Below the pieces are notes generated by a model. It saw nothing but the letters and a program-made list of their open reading frames with translations, did not search any database and was not told the DNA's origin. A DNA stretch of 64,000 nucleotides, from positions 6,227,804 to 6,291,803 of the forward strand of contig CM053328.1 in NCBI GenBank assembly GCA_028583605.1, read 5' to 3'. Origin of the DNA: Dastarcus helophoroides. Its lineage: Eukaryota; Arthropoda; Insecta; Coleoptera; Bothrideridae. This document shows positions 45,800 through 57,638 of this stretch, piece after piece; within the stretch, counting starts at the first letter, position 1; every line of letters begins with the position of its first letter. The translations under genes and the position numbers were made by a program.

Positions 45800-48700
45800 A
45801 CATCGATTAAAAAAAATGTCAATTTTTAGAAATTTTGACTCTTTTATCAAATTTCGATTTTTTTCTCAAATTTCGAGTTTTATCTCAAAATTTCGACTTT
45901 TTTCTGGAAAATTTCGACCTTTTCCTGGAAATTTCGATCTTAATTTCGAAATTTCGACCTTTTTTTTCTCAAATTTCGATTTTAAACTCGAAATTTCAAT
46001 TTTATTTACTCAAAATTTTGAGTTTTTCTCAAATTTCGACCTTTTTATCTTGAAATTTGAACTCTTTTTTCGAAATTTTGACCATTTTCCGAAATTTCGA
46101 TTTTTTTTCTCGAAATTTCTACTTTTTTCTCGAAATTTCGTTTTTTTCCTCAATTTTCGTCTTTCTTCTCAAATTTCTACTTTTTTCTTGAAATTTTAAC
46201 CTTAATATCGAAATTTCGACATTTTTCCCGAAATTTCGACATTTTTCCCGAAATTTCAACTTTTAACTCAAAATTTCGACTTTTTTATCGACTTTATTTT
46301 CGTCTTTCTTCTCAAACTTCTGCTTTTTTCTCGAAATTTTAACCTTAATATCGAAATTTTGACATTTTTCCCGAAATTTCAACTTTTAACTCAAAATTTC
46401 GACTTTTTTATCTCAAATTTCGATTTTAAAGTCGAAATTCCAATTTTTTTCTCAAAATTTTGAGTTTTGTCTCAAATTTCGACCTTTTTGTCTTAAAGTT
46501 TTGACTCTTTTTTCGAAATTTTGGCCTTTTTCTGAAATTTCGATTTTTTTTCTCGAAATTTCTACTTTTTTCTCGAAATTTCGTTTTTTTTTCTCAATTT
46601 TCTTCTTTCTTCTTAAATTTCTACTTTTTTCTCGAAATTTTAACCTTTATATCGAAATTTCGACATTTTTCCCGAAATTTCAACTTTTAACTCAAAATTT
46701 CGACTTTTTTATCTCAAATTTCGATTTAAAGTCGAACTTCCGAATTTTTTCTTCAAAATTTTGAGTTTGTCCTCAAATTTCGACCTTTTGTCTTAAAGTT
46801 TTGACTCTTTTTTTGAAATTTTGACCTTTTTCTGAAATTTCGATTTTTTTTCTCGAAATTTCTACTTTTTGCTCGAAATTTCGTTTTTTTTTCAATTTTC
46901 GTCTTTCTTTTCAAATTTCTGCTTTTTTCTCGAAATTTTAACCTTAATATCGAAATTTCGACATTTTTCCCGAAATCTCAACTCGTAACTCAAAATTTCG
47001 ACTTTTTTTATCTCAAATTTCGATTTTAAAGTCGAAATTCCAATTTTTTTTTCAAAATTTTGAGTTTTTCTTAAATTTCGACCTTTTTGTCTTGAACTTT
47101 TGACTCCTTTTTTCAAAATTTTGACCTTTTTCTGAAATTTCGATTTTTTTTTCTCGAAATTTCTACTTTTTTCTTGAAATTTCGTTTTTTTCTCAATTTT
47201 CGTCTTTCTTCTCAAATTTTCTGACTTTTTTCTCGAAATTTAACCTAATTTACTCGAAATTTTTCGACTTTTTTTCCCGAAATTTCAATTTTTTAACTCA
47301 AATTTCGACTTTTTTTCTCAAATTCGATTTTTTCAAAAGTCGAAACTTTTTCAAATTTTTTTTTCACAATTTCGATTTTTCTCAAATTTTGACTTTTTCA
47401 ATGACTCTTCTAAATTTTGACTTTTTTTTCGAAATTTCACTTTATTGACCTTTTTCTCGAAATTTTCGATTTTTTTTTTCTCGAAATTTTCGACTTTTTT
47501 CCAATTCTCTTTCTCGAAATTTCTTACTTTTTTTTCAATTTCCAACTTTTTCTAAATTTCGACCTTTTTCTCGAAATTTCACTTTTTCTCGAAATTTTCG
47601 ATTTTTCTCAAATTTCGACTTTTTTCGAAATTTCGACTTTTTTCTTCAAATTTTACTTTTTATTCGAAATTTCGATTTTTCTCGAAATTTCACTTTTTCT
47701 GCAAATTTTGACTTTTTCTCGAAATTTCGGACCTTTTTTCTTGAAATATTTCGAAATTTCTGACTTTTTTCTCAAATTTTGATATTTTTTCTCAAATTTC
47801 AACTTTTTTTTCGAAATTTCGTTTTTTTCTCGAATTTCGACTTTTCTCTAAATATTGACTTCTTTCCCGAAATGTTAACCTTATAATCGAAATTTCGACA
47901 TTCTTTTTGAAATTTTGACTTTAAACCCAAAATTTCGACTTTTTTTTTCTTCGAAATCAAATTCAATTTTTTTCTCAAATTTTGAGTTTTTTCTCAAAAT
48001 TCGACCTTTTTTCTGAAATTTTGACTCTTTTCTCGAAATTTCGACTTTTTTTCGCAAATTTCGACTTTTTTCTCGAAATTTCGACTTTTTTCTTGAAATT
48101 TCGATTTTTTCTCAAATTTAGACTTTTTCTCAATTTTCGACTTTTTTCTCAAATTTTACCTTTTGTCGAAATTTCGCACTTTATTCTCCGAAATTTCAAC
48201 TTATAAGCTTTCTCAAATTTCGACTTTTTTTTTTTCGAACTTTTCGACCTCAATCTCGAAATTATCAACCGTTTTCGCTCCAAATTTGGCCTTACTTTCC
48301 CTCACGAAATCATCAACTTAACGCTTATTTCCTCAACATATTCGAACTATTTTCTCGAAATTTCGGTTCTTTTTTCGATTTTCGATTTTTTTCTCAAATA
48401 TCGACTTTTGACCCAAATATTCGAAATTTCAACATTTTCTTCGAAATTTTGGGTTTAAACTCAAAATTTCCACTTTATTTCTTGAAATTTCGACTGCTTT
48501 TCTCGAATTTCGGACTTTTTTTTTTAAAATTTCGACTCTTCTCGAAATTTTGACTTATGGTTTTCTCAAATTTCGTTTTTTTTTTCTCGAAATTTAGACC
48601 TTTTTTCTTAAAATTTCGACCTTAATCTCGAAATTTTGACTTTTTTTCAAATTTCTCTTGTTTTCTTGAAGTTTCGTCTTTTGGCTGAAAATATGACCGT

Positions 48701-49080
48701 TTTAAATTGCACTTTATTCCAAAATTTTAAAACTGACTTTCTTTGAAAAATTTACGAATTTTTTTTTGATATTCAATCTTCGAAATTTCGACAGTCTTTC
48801 TCGAAATTTCGCCCGTTTTACCAAATTTTATTAGATGTTTTTTTCTAAAAATCTAGATATTTTAGAATCTCAGGTTTCAAAAACCTTGACGTAGAGTTTT
48901 TACGAATTTTAACTTTTTTCTCGAAATTCATCTTTTTCTCGAAATTTTGTTATCTTCTCCTAAAATAAGTGTTTTGCTAAAGTTCCGAAATTCGCAAAAT
49001 CCTGCTGTTTGGCCTAATTATTCAAAAATCATCTATTCTTAAAATTCCACCATTTTCTCTTGGAATAATAATTTTGAAAA
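45800..49080. repeat. T-rich degenerate array with ~300-bp higher-order units
   Basis: The densest block of TTTTCTCGAAATTTCGAC words. A higher-order unit marked by AACCTTAATATCGAAATTTC recurs near 46201, 46344, 46645, 46943 and 47245 (about 300 bp for the last three steps) and again near 47880. Phenylalanine-rich frames on + and lysine-rich frames on - are by-products. Confidence 0.85.
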
Positions 49081-50225
49081 GAAATTTAAAAAAAATTAAC
49101 AATTTAGTAGTATTTTAAATGTTATTTCTTGACAAAAATATAAGATTTAAAAAAAAAATTAAAATAATTAAATAATCTAGAAATTAAATTATTTCTATAC
49201 AATCAAAATTCATAAGAAAGCAAAATTATAAAAAGATGAAAATTAAAAAAAAAGAGATAAAAAAGTCCATAGATACTAAATTTTTAAGTAAAGATAAAAA
49301 TTTTACAAGAAAATTGATGTTTGAAAATGTTTAATTTTGAAAGTTGTAATTTTGAAAGTCATAGTCTTAAGAAAGTTGACATTTTGAAGTCTCCATTTTG
49401 AAAAAAAGACGAGATTTTCAAAAACCTTTGACATACTTAAAAAAGTCGAAATTAAAAAATGTAATAAAATTTCCAAATAATATTTTCAAATTAATATTAA
49501 ATGGACGAGTCGTCCTTATGCATGAAAATTCGGCCGAGAGCAATAACGAATTAAAGAAGAAAGTTAATGTGAAATCGCGAACAGTAAGGAATATTTTGAA
49601 AAGAGTGTATCGTTTTATAAGTTGGTAAAGAGATTTTTTCCGACGATAATCTCAAACGTTTCTGAATTTATGATGGATGACGAAAATTGTTTAAACAATA
49701 ATTTTCGTCAGGAGGAGGTTTAAACAACCTCCCGTTGTTTATTGACGAAGAATTTTTGTTCTTCCTATCCTCAAATACTTTGACGAAATAGGCACAATGT
49801 CCCTAATGTGAGAAAGTAAATATTTTGGGTGTTAATAAATTTCTTCTTTGGCACATTTTTCATAAACAAAGTCCACAAATGTTTTATATGCCCGGCTCTT
49901 TGAGCATTGATTGTTGATTTTGTAGATGCATCGTATTTCACTTCATCTTTTAATTTTTATCGAACCGGTTTTTCGTAAACTGTTTAGATCATTTCATTTT
50001 TATTATTCCTGTTATATTTTTAGTCAGATAGGTTAAGTTAAGGAAACCAAATTGTAATTATTTTTTATTAGTTTCAAGTGTGTAAAAATACAAACAATTA
50101 CATGGCAAATAATACGTTTTCTTGCTAATTAGTTGGCGGTATTGAGCCCTCGTCTTATCAACGCGGTGGCGTGACAACTTGATCGAGCATCTAGTGACCT
50201 ATGAAATTATAAACAATTAGTCCCC
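49081..50225. other. A-rich then unique sequence, no gene recognised
   Basis: 49081-49480 is A-rich and 49481-50225 is unique. A 76-codon frame (49398-49628) ends in a basic stretch with SRTVRNILKRV that could be a decayed helix-turn-helix, but this is too weak to call. Two adjacent palindromes (49679-49709 and 49714-49732) are both centred on GTTTAAAC. Confidence 0.4.
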
Positions 50226-50385
50226 TGTCCCCTGAACCTGAAATGTTCTGAAGATGATAGCTTACCTATCGAAACGCATTAGAGCAACTGCTGTTGTGTT
50301 TCTTAATCTTTCTTGGTTTCAGGAGGCAAGATTTGTATAATTTTTGAAGATAACCAAGGACTAGTTAGTTTTACCAAGAAAAAAT
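50226..50385 (+). mobile_element. Hairpin repeat PH, copy E (right arm plus 3' tail)
   Basis: Plus orientation: CTGAAGATGATAGCTTACCT then ATCGAAACGC, TTAGAGCAAC, TGTTGTGTTTCTTAATC, TTTCTTGGTTTCAGG, GCAAGATTTGTAT, then the tail ATAACCAAGGACTAGTTAG and ACCAAGAAAAAA. Only a fragment of the opposite arm (TGTCCCCTGAA) precedes it. The stem of the hammerhead-like core is preserved (GATAG/CTATC). Confidence 0.82.
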
Positions 50386-51429
50386 GGTTCAAGGACACTG
50401 TGTTGCGAACCAGGATCGCGCTGTTGGGGTGATTTATAGATTAATCTGATCCTCTTATAAAAGATCGAATATTTTAAATAAGCCTGGTTAAAATGACTAA
50501 GGTACCCTATAGGTATGTTGTACTGTCAATATCAAGATGTAAATTTTGTGAACGTTTATTGAAGCAATTAACCTACATGTTTACCTAGGAAACAGATTCT
50601 ACTTAACCGCCTGTTTGTTTTAATTGTGTCCGAATCGACCGAACCGCCTATAATAATTAATCCAACATTTTCCTCCATTACTCGAGGAGTAATCTCATTT
50701 TTCTAAGTGCACTTCCTTCAGAAAAACGAACCGGCCGCTTTCTAACTATTTGATGAATAATGACGAGGCGGCAACTTTAAAATCTGACCCTATTTGTTGT
50801 GTCAATAAGTTTGATTACATTATTAGTGAACACATGCAAGATAAAACGATACAGATTAAGTCGAGGAGATTGCATTGAAACGCGGGGAGCATGTACTGCA
50901 ATCTATCCGTAAGAGATGTAAGAGGAGGTGGGCGGCGAAGGGGGAAGGCCAGATAGTAGCTCTGCGGGGGCCGCTACAGCCCCAGGCCTAGGCGGGGTCG
51001 CTACGGAGATGATGCCCTTCCTTTCACCGGGTTACACAACAATCGAGATTGTATGTGTCCGACGCAGTTACATGAACGGTATGATTTACGTCCAGTTAGC
51101 TCGGGCCGGCTGCTTTCTTATCATATCTAATCCGGATTATTGTTATCTCTAGATCGATACTTGTTTGCGCGAACGCTGACATTGATAGAGCGAATGGAGT
51201 CCGTTTTTCATGGAAACGCGATCTCTTTGTCTTAGTCATTATGTCATTAATTTTTGACATTTGTGCGGAAAGCATTAAGATACAAAATTGAAAAAAAAAA
51301 GTGTTACGATTCGAGAATTAACCCATAAAGTCCCCCTAACAGGGAGCCTCTGCTTCGTAACAAACTCTTAATAGACATTACTTACGACTTCAGGGGCCAA
51401 CAAACGCTTATCACTATTCTGAAAATTTT
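50386..51429. other. Unique DNA with a GC-rich island at about 50925-51115
   Basis: Non-repetitive. The island (GGGGGCCGCTACAGCCCCAG region) is the most GC-rich non-satellite stretch of the window. A 74-codon frame (50928-51152) crosses it but shows no domain, and its second half reads like untranslated sequence. It could be an exon, a promoter or a transposon fragment. Confidence 0.4.
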
Positions 51430-51536
51430 GAGAGAGATACTCTCTGAATATGATAGCTTGGCTATCGAAACGCGTTAGAGCAAACTTTGTTGTGTTTTTT
51501 AGTCTTTCTTGGTTTCAGGGGACAAGATTTGAATTT
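51430..51536 (+). mobile_element. Hairpin repeat PH, copy F (right arm)
   Basis: Plus orientation, beginning at the palindrome centre (GAGAGATACTCTCTGAA). It continues TATGATAGCTTGGCTATCG, AAACGCGTTAGAGC, TTTCTTGGTTTCAGGGGA and CAAGATTTGAATTTT. The core reads CTGAATATG instead of CTGAAGATG, so it is slightly decayed. Confidence 0.82.
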
Positions 51537-51757
51537 TAGTTTTAAATTACTTTAAAAATGATAAAATTTGTAAAAAATTTCAAATGTTCATTTTGTTCAG
51601 TAATTCAAAACTTCTAAGAAAATTAAAATTTCAAGATACAATTCAAAATTTTGACATTTTTTTCAATATATTTGCCATTTCTTTCAGTTTTTATTCGCTA
51701 AATATTTCGAATTTAATCCCAAAAGTTCGATGTGTTTTTAGAAATTTCCAGAACACG
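51537..51757. other. AT-rich interval before the hAT-like element
   Basis: Low-complexity DNA. Nothing further is visible. Confidence 0.35.
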
Positions 51758-52077
51758 CCTCAAGCTGGGGATGCACACGATACATTGATGTATCAAAAAC
51801 ATCGATGTTTTCGTTTCGATGTTCGATATTTTTGTATCAATACTTCCGTTCTGATGTATCGACGGTATCGATACATGTTTTCGATGTATCTGATTGGTGA
51901 AATAAGTTCAAAAAAATCTTACTTTTTTAAACGGTTAAAATTTATTTAGAAATCAGTTAATATGTCGGTCGATCCCCTTCACTATTTCACAGCGACCACT
52001 TTAATTTGTTTAAATAAATCGATTTTTTAAATATCACTTTTTTTGAAATTTTTGCTTTTTTAAATTTAGTCTTTTTC

Positions 52078-52205
52078 TGATAACGAAGGCTTCCACGGCC
52101 AGAGTCAGTACAGGATATACTTCTTCCGGGATTGGACCGTGTCAAAGAACTACTAAAAGTGTTCGACGTTTCGCCCACCATCGTAGGGGGCTCCTTCAGG
52201 AACAA
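52078..52205 (-). repeat. Fragment of a repeat with a hammerhead-like core
   Basis: Mixed-composition DNA in a T-rich setting. On the minus strand, from 52200 to 52165, it reads CCTGAAGGAG, a GCCC..GGGC stem, then GAAACGTC. This is the same CUGA / stem / GAAAC layout as the PH repeat, but with unrelated sequence. Such cores are known in the terminal repeats of Penelope-like elements. I cannot pair a third stem, so activity is not supported. The 72-codon minus frame crossing it is incidental. Confidence 0.5.
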
Positions 52206-52259
52206 AGAAAAGAAAAAATGAAAAGAGGAATATTAGGGAATATGCAAAAAGCGAAAGAT

Positions 52260-54135
52260 GTCTTTTTTCTGGAATCTCAACTTTGTTTAAAGTTTGCCTT
52301 TTAAAACTTCGACTTTTTTTAGAGATCGACTTTTAAAATTTTCGACTTTTTTCAAAATTCGACTCTTAAAAGCTTTGACTTTGAAATTTAGCCTCCTTTC
52401 AAACTTTCGAATTTTCCGAAAATTTCAACTTTTTTCAAGCTTTTATCAGTTCACTTTAATAAAAATTACGATTTTAATTACTGTTATTCAACCTATGGAA
52501 TAGTTATTCTTTTAGAAAAATTTGATTTTTTAAACATCTCAATTTTTTTAATATAAAATTTCTGAAATTTCTCTATAAAAATCGAAATATCAAGGTTTTT
52601 GAATGAATTTTTATATAATTCAGACTTCATTTTCAAATTTCGAATTTTTTATCAATATTTCAACTTTTTCAAAGTTTTCGCTTTAAATTTTTTTTTCACA
52701 CAATTGTCAACTATCCAAAATTTTGACTACTTTCAAAATTTTAATTTTTTGAAAATTTCGACTTTTCTGATGATTCCGACCTTTTAGAATCTTTCTCTTT
52801 TGAAAATTCTAGGTTTTTGGAAAGCTTGACACCGAAGATTTTTTTAAATGTTCAATTTTTGAAAAATTGTATTTTTTCGAAATTACAGTTGTATTTCAGA
52901 CTTTAAACTTTTTTCTGATAATTTCGATTTCTTGCCAAAATTTTTGTTTTTTTAAGACTTTCGAATTTCAAAATTTCTACTTTTTCCACACTGTCATTTA
53001 AAAAAAATTGTTTTGGTTTTAATTTTGGTTTTTAAAAGTGCAGATTTCATTTTTCAAAACTTTAACTTTTTGAGAACTCAAATTTTTACTCCTAAAATCG
53101 TTACTTTTTTAAAATTTAACCTCTTTTAAATTTCGAGGTTTCCAAAAATTTCTACCTTTTTTAAGAACTTTGGAATTTTATGAAAATTTCATTAAAATTT
53201 TAATTATATTTAATTCGAGTTGTTTTAACATGTTGAACTATTTTGCAAAATTTCTAATTTTTTTTTCATACTCTCGCTGGTTTTAAAATTTTTAATTTGT
53301 TTTATAAATTTCAACTTAATCAAAGTGTCGACTTCTTACACCTTTTAAAAAAAATATTTCTTGGAAAATTTCAATGTTTTTTCGAAATTCCCATCTGTTT
53401 TGAAAATATTCAGTCAAACATTGTGACTCTTAAAAAAAAACATTTATCTTTTTTTTAAATAACCAGAATTTTTCTGTTTCTCGACATTGCTCCTCTTTAT
53501 TTCTAGTTTCTTTGAAAGCTTAAAATTTTTTGACAATTTTCACTTTTCTTTTCAAAAATTTTGGCTTTTTTTTTGAAAGTTCGACTGAAAGTGCTTTATT
53601 TTTTAAATCTCCATATTTCTTCAAAATTTTAACTACCCGTATCTTGAAATTCGGATTATTTTTCAAAATTTTAACTTTTCTAAAAGCTTTTTTGAAACTT
53701 TTTTTATTTTATCAATATCTTTTAATTTTTTGAAAAAGTCTACTTTTACCAGTATATTTTCAAAATATTGACGTTATTTTTCAAAAGTTTGATTTTTTAA
53801 ATCCCAACTTTTTATAAAAATACGAAAAATTTTGAAAATTCGTCACTTTCCAAAATTTTTCATTTTCTCATTTCGATTTTATCTGAAAATATGAGTTTTT
53901 TCAATTCGATTTTTGTTAAAATTTTGGATTATTTTGCAAACATTTCGTTGCATTTTAAAGTTTTTGATATGCTTCCAAAATTTGAACATTTTTCATAATG
54001 TCGATTTTTTTCAACATATTGACCTTTTTGAAAATTTAAACCTTTTTTGAAATCTTCAACATTTTTTTAAAATAAATTTCTATTTGAGATTTGTGACTTT
54101 TTAACTTGTTTCTCGAAGTTTTAATTAACGAAAAT
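52260..54135. repeat. T-rich degenerate repeat block
   Basis: TTTCGACTTTTTTCAAAATT-like words with no firm long period. Confidence 0.55.
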
Positions 54136-55385
54136 TTTGAAATTTTTGATAATTTTGACTTTGTCGGATTTTGGGCCTTTCAAAAATCAGGTTTTTAGAA
54201 GATTTTACTGAAAATTCTACCTTTTTTTTTAAATCTCGACATTTCTTTATAATTTCGAATATTTTTTAAATGTTAGACTTTTTTGAAATTAATTTTTTTT
54301 TTTCAAAAATTTGTCCAGCTGGTTTTACTTAAATCCTTAAGTTTTTTTAGAAAATTTTAACTTTCTATGAAAGCTTCGACATTTTTTTTTTGATTTTTGA
54401 TAATTTTGACTTTTTTGGCTTTTGGGCCTTTCAAAAATCAGGTTTTTAGAAGATTTTACTGAAAATTCTACCTTTTTTTTTAAAATCTCGACATTTCTTT
54501 ATAATTTCGAATATTTTTTAAATGTTAGACTTTTTTGAAATTAATTTTTTTTTTTTAAATTTGTCCAGTTGGTTTTACTTAAATCCTTAAGTTTTTTTTA
54601 GAAAATTTTAACTTTCTATGAAAGCTTCGACATTTTTTTTTGATTTTTGATAATTTTGACTTTTTCGGATTTTGGGCCTTTCAAAAATCAGGTTTTTAGA
54701 AGATTTTACTGAAAATTCTACCTTTTTTTTTAAATCTCGACATTTCTTTATAATTTCGAATACTTTTTAAATGTTAGACTTTTTTGAACTTAATTTTTTT
54801 TTTTAAAATTTGTCCAGTTGGTTTTACTTAAATCCTTAAGTTTTTTTAGAAAATTTTAACTTTCTATGAAAGCTTCGACATTTTTTTTTGATTTTTGATA
54901 ATTTTGACTTTTTCGGATTTTGGGCCTTTCAAAAATCAGGCTTTTAGAAGATTTTACTGAAAATTCTACCTTTTTTTTTAAATCTCGACATTTCTTTATA
55001 ATTTCGAATACTTTTTAAATGTTAGACTTTTTTGAACTTAATTTTTTTTTTCAAAAATTTGTCCAGTTGGTTTTACTTAAATCATTAATTTTTTTTAGAA
55101 AATTTTATCTTTCTATGAAAACTTCGACATTTTTTTTTGATTTTTTATAATTTTGACTTTTTTGGATTTTGGGCCTTTCAAAAATCAGGTTTTTAGGAGA
55201 TTTTACTGAAAATTCTACCTTTTTTTTTAAATCTCGACATTTCTTTATAATTTCGAATATTTTTTAAATGTTAGACTTTTTTGAAATTAATTTTTTTTTT
55301 CAAAAATTTGTCCAGTTGGTTTTACTTAAATCCTTAAGTTTTTTTAGAAAATTTTAACTTTCTATGAAAGCTTCGACATTTTTCG
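54136..55385. repeat. ~249-bp tandem repeat, five highly similar units
   Basis: GGGCCTTTCAAAAATCAGG at 54173, 54424, 54674, 54922 and 55171 (spacings 251, 250, 248, 249). Units differ almost only in T-run length and a few substitutions, far fewer than in other arrays here, so this is a young amplification. There is no coding potential. Confidence 0.95.
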
Positions 55386-55496
55386 AAATGTTGCCTTTTT
55401 TTGGAAATTTTGACTGGAAAATTTCCACTTTTTTTAAATTATGACTTTTTTGAAATTTTTCAAAATTTCCACTTTTTTAATGATTTGGAATGATTT

Positions 55497-55925
55497 GAAA
55501 TGTACGAAGGAAGCTTTATAAATGTTAAACTTGTGAAGTAAGGGGAATTTTTGAATTCAAAATATAAAGGTTTTCGAAATATGATATGCTGGCATACTTG
55601 TAATTGAGGACTCTCGTGTTAACAACACGAAGGTTACATGCTGGATTCTCTCGTGGAAACCTGTGCTACATATCAACAGAAACTAGATTTTCGCTTGCTT
55701 GAAGTCTCCGCGTAGCTTGCTTTATCTAGTGTTAAAGTCTCCGAGAAGCTCGCTTTATCTAGTGTTAAAGTCTCCGAGAAGCTCGCTTTATCTAGTGTTA
55801 AAGTCTCCGAGAAGTTCGCTTTATCTGGCGTTAAAGTCTCTATCCATTTCGTTTGATTTAAAGAGTTTTCGAGTACTTTCGGTCACCGATTAATCATACA
55901 TTCAACTTCAACTTCATTTATATTT
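55497..55925. repeat. Dispersed repeat R2, copy 1, with 33-bp minisatellite
   Basis: Starts GAAATGTACGAAGGAAGCTT and ends near ACATTCAACTTCAACTTCAT. It has a direct copy at 59880-60270. In the middle (about 55700-55850) a 33-bp unit AAGTCTCCGAGAAGCTCGCT.. repeats about four times, which gives an open frame with 11-residue periodicity that I do not call a gene. Confidence 0.9.
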
Positions 55926-56039
55926 AATCATTTGACACATTCTTGAAATTTGAAATTTTAATTTCAAATTTTTAGTTCTTTAATTTAAATTTCGATTTTA
56001 GCTTCGAGTTTTTAATGATTTGAATGTTTCTAAAAACAT

Positions 56040-57535
56040 ATTTAAGTCTTCAACATTTCAGATAAGTCTCAAGAAATCGACTTTTTTTGACGATTTTAAA
56101 TTTTTTTAAAATGTTTTTTAAAATGTTTACTTTTTTGAAAGTTTTCTCTTTTTAAATTGTTGTTTTTTTTATTCAGATTTTTTTTGAAACTTCGACATAT
56201 TATATAGTATATATAATGAAGTATTCTATTTTACAACATATAAAAGATAATGCGAAGTGTTCAAAAAATTCCAAATTTTTGGAAAAGTCCAAATTTTAGA
56301 GTCGAAATGTTCAAAAAAAGTTTATATGTTGAATAAATCCGAATATTTTGTTAAATTAAAAATGTTGGAAAATGAAGAAATTTTCATAAAAAATGAAAAT
56401 TTTCAAAAAATCAAATTTTCAAAAATATTTTTAGAAAAATATTATATTTAATTTCTTCAAAAGTGGAAATATTGAAACAGTCAAGAATTTCAAAAAGGTG
56501 ACATTTTAAAAAACAATTATAATTTCTCGAAAAATTCAGTCTTAAAAAACCCGTGCAATCTAACAAAATCCAAATTTTTAAAAAACAAAAGGCAGAGAAA
56601 TTTTCAACATTTAAAAAAATAAATGAATTTTTAAAAAATGTCGCAATTTTTAAGAAAGCCCAATTTTCCAAAAAAGAAACTGTTTAAAAAAAAGTGGAAA
56701 TTTGAAAGAAAAATTTTGAGAATATGTCGAAATCTTTAAAAAAGTTAGGGTTTTCAAAAAAAAATCGGTCGAAATTTTGAAAAAAAATGTGTATGAATTT
56801 AGAAAATCAAAATATTGAAAAATTGGAAAATTTTCAAAAATATTCAAAATAATAAAAATGTTTGAAAACATATTTTGAAAAAATGCTTTTCGAAACTGCC
56901 TCTTTCGAAAAATGGATTAATTTAAAAAAATAATCTTAAATTTAAAAAGGCTTTAAAAAAAATTAAAATTTTGGAAATAAATTCAAAAATTTGAAAATAA
57001 ATCAAGATTTTGAAAAATTTCCAAATTTTGAGGACACATATATAAAATTTTTCAAAAAAACGAAGATTTTAAAACAATAATATGTTTTAAAGGTTTGAAT
57101 AGATCGAAATTTGCCAAAAGGTCGGTGGAAAAATGTTGGGAACTCGAAAAACAATCGAAAAATTGATAAACAATGTCTAAATTATCAATAAAGTCAAGAT
57201 TTAAAAAAAAATCGTATTTTTCGAAATTATTGAAATTTTTGAAATTTCACAAAAGGTCCAAACTTTCGAAATATCCAACCTTTCAAAAGTTGAAGTCGAT
57301 ATTTTAAAATAGTAAAAATTTTGAATAACATCGAAATTTAAGAAAAAATGCAAATTGTAGAAAAAAAAGTCCTAATACTGAGAATGCAATCGTAAAAGAT
57401 TTCAACCTTTCATAAAAACTCGACATTTTTAAAAAAATTAAAGCCTAAAAATTGAAATTTTTATAAATAGCTGCAATTTTCGAAATGTAATAAATAAAAA
57501 CGAAGATTTAAACAGAAGTGGAAGTTTTTTATTAA
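56040..57535. repeat. A-rich degenerate repeat block
   Basis: Top strand switches from T-rich to A-rich near 56230 (CAAAAAAGTCAAAATTTT-like words), opposite in polarity to 52260-55450. It begins with an ATATAGTATATATAAT stretch. No gene is visible. Confidence 0.55.
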
Positions 57536-57638
57536 ATGATGGCTTTTGACTTTTTCAAAATTCGACATCATTTATTTTATTAAATGATTCGCCATCATTT
57601 AATAAAATAAATGATGTCGAATTTTGAAAAAGTCAAAA
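57531..57638. repeat. Perfect 45-bp hairpin with nested second pairing
   Basis: Arms 57544-57588 and 57594-57638 are exact reverse complements around the 5-nt loop TCGCC. ATTAAATGATGGC (57531-57543) also pairs exactly with 57591-57603, so part of the right arm has two possible partners. That is the signature of successive template switches during replication. Confidence 0.93.

Noticed and set aside
49398..49628. Possible helix-turn-helix fragment
   Set aside because: Only one basic stretch is suggestive. The first half is repeat-derived A-rich sequence.
45251..51536. Functional hammerhead ribozymes in the PH repeat
   Set aside because: The core has one extra nucleotide, and I cannot find stem III or a cleavage triplet. 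Only a hammerhead-like relic is claimed.
55699..55893. 64-codon frame with 11-residue repeats
   Set aside because: Explained by the 33-bp minisatellite inside dispersed repeat R2. The second copy does not preserve the frame.
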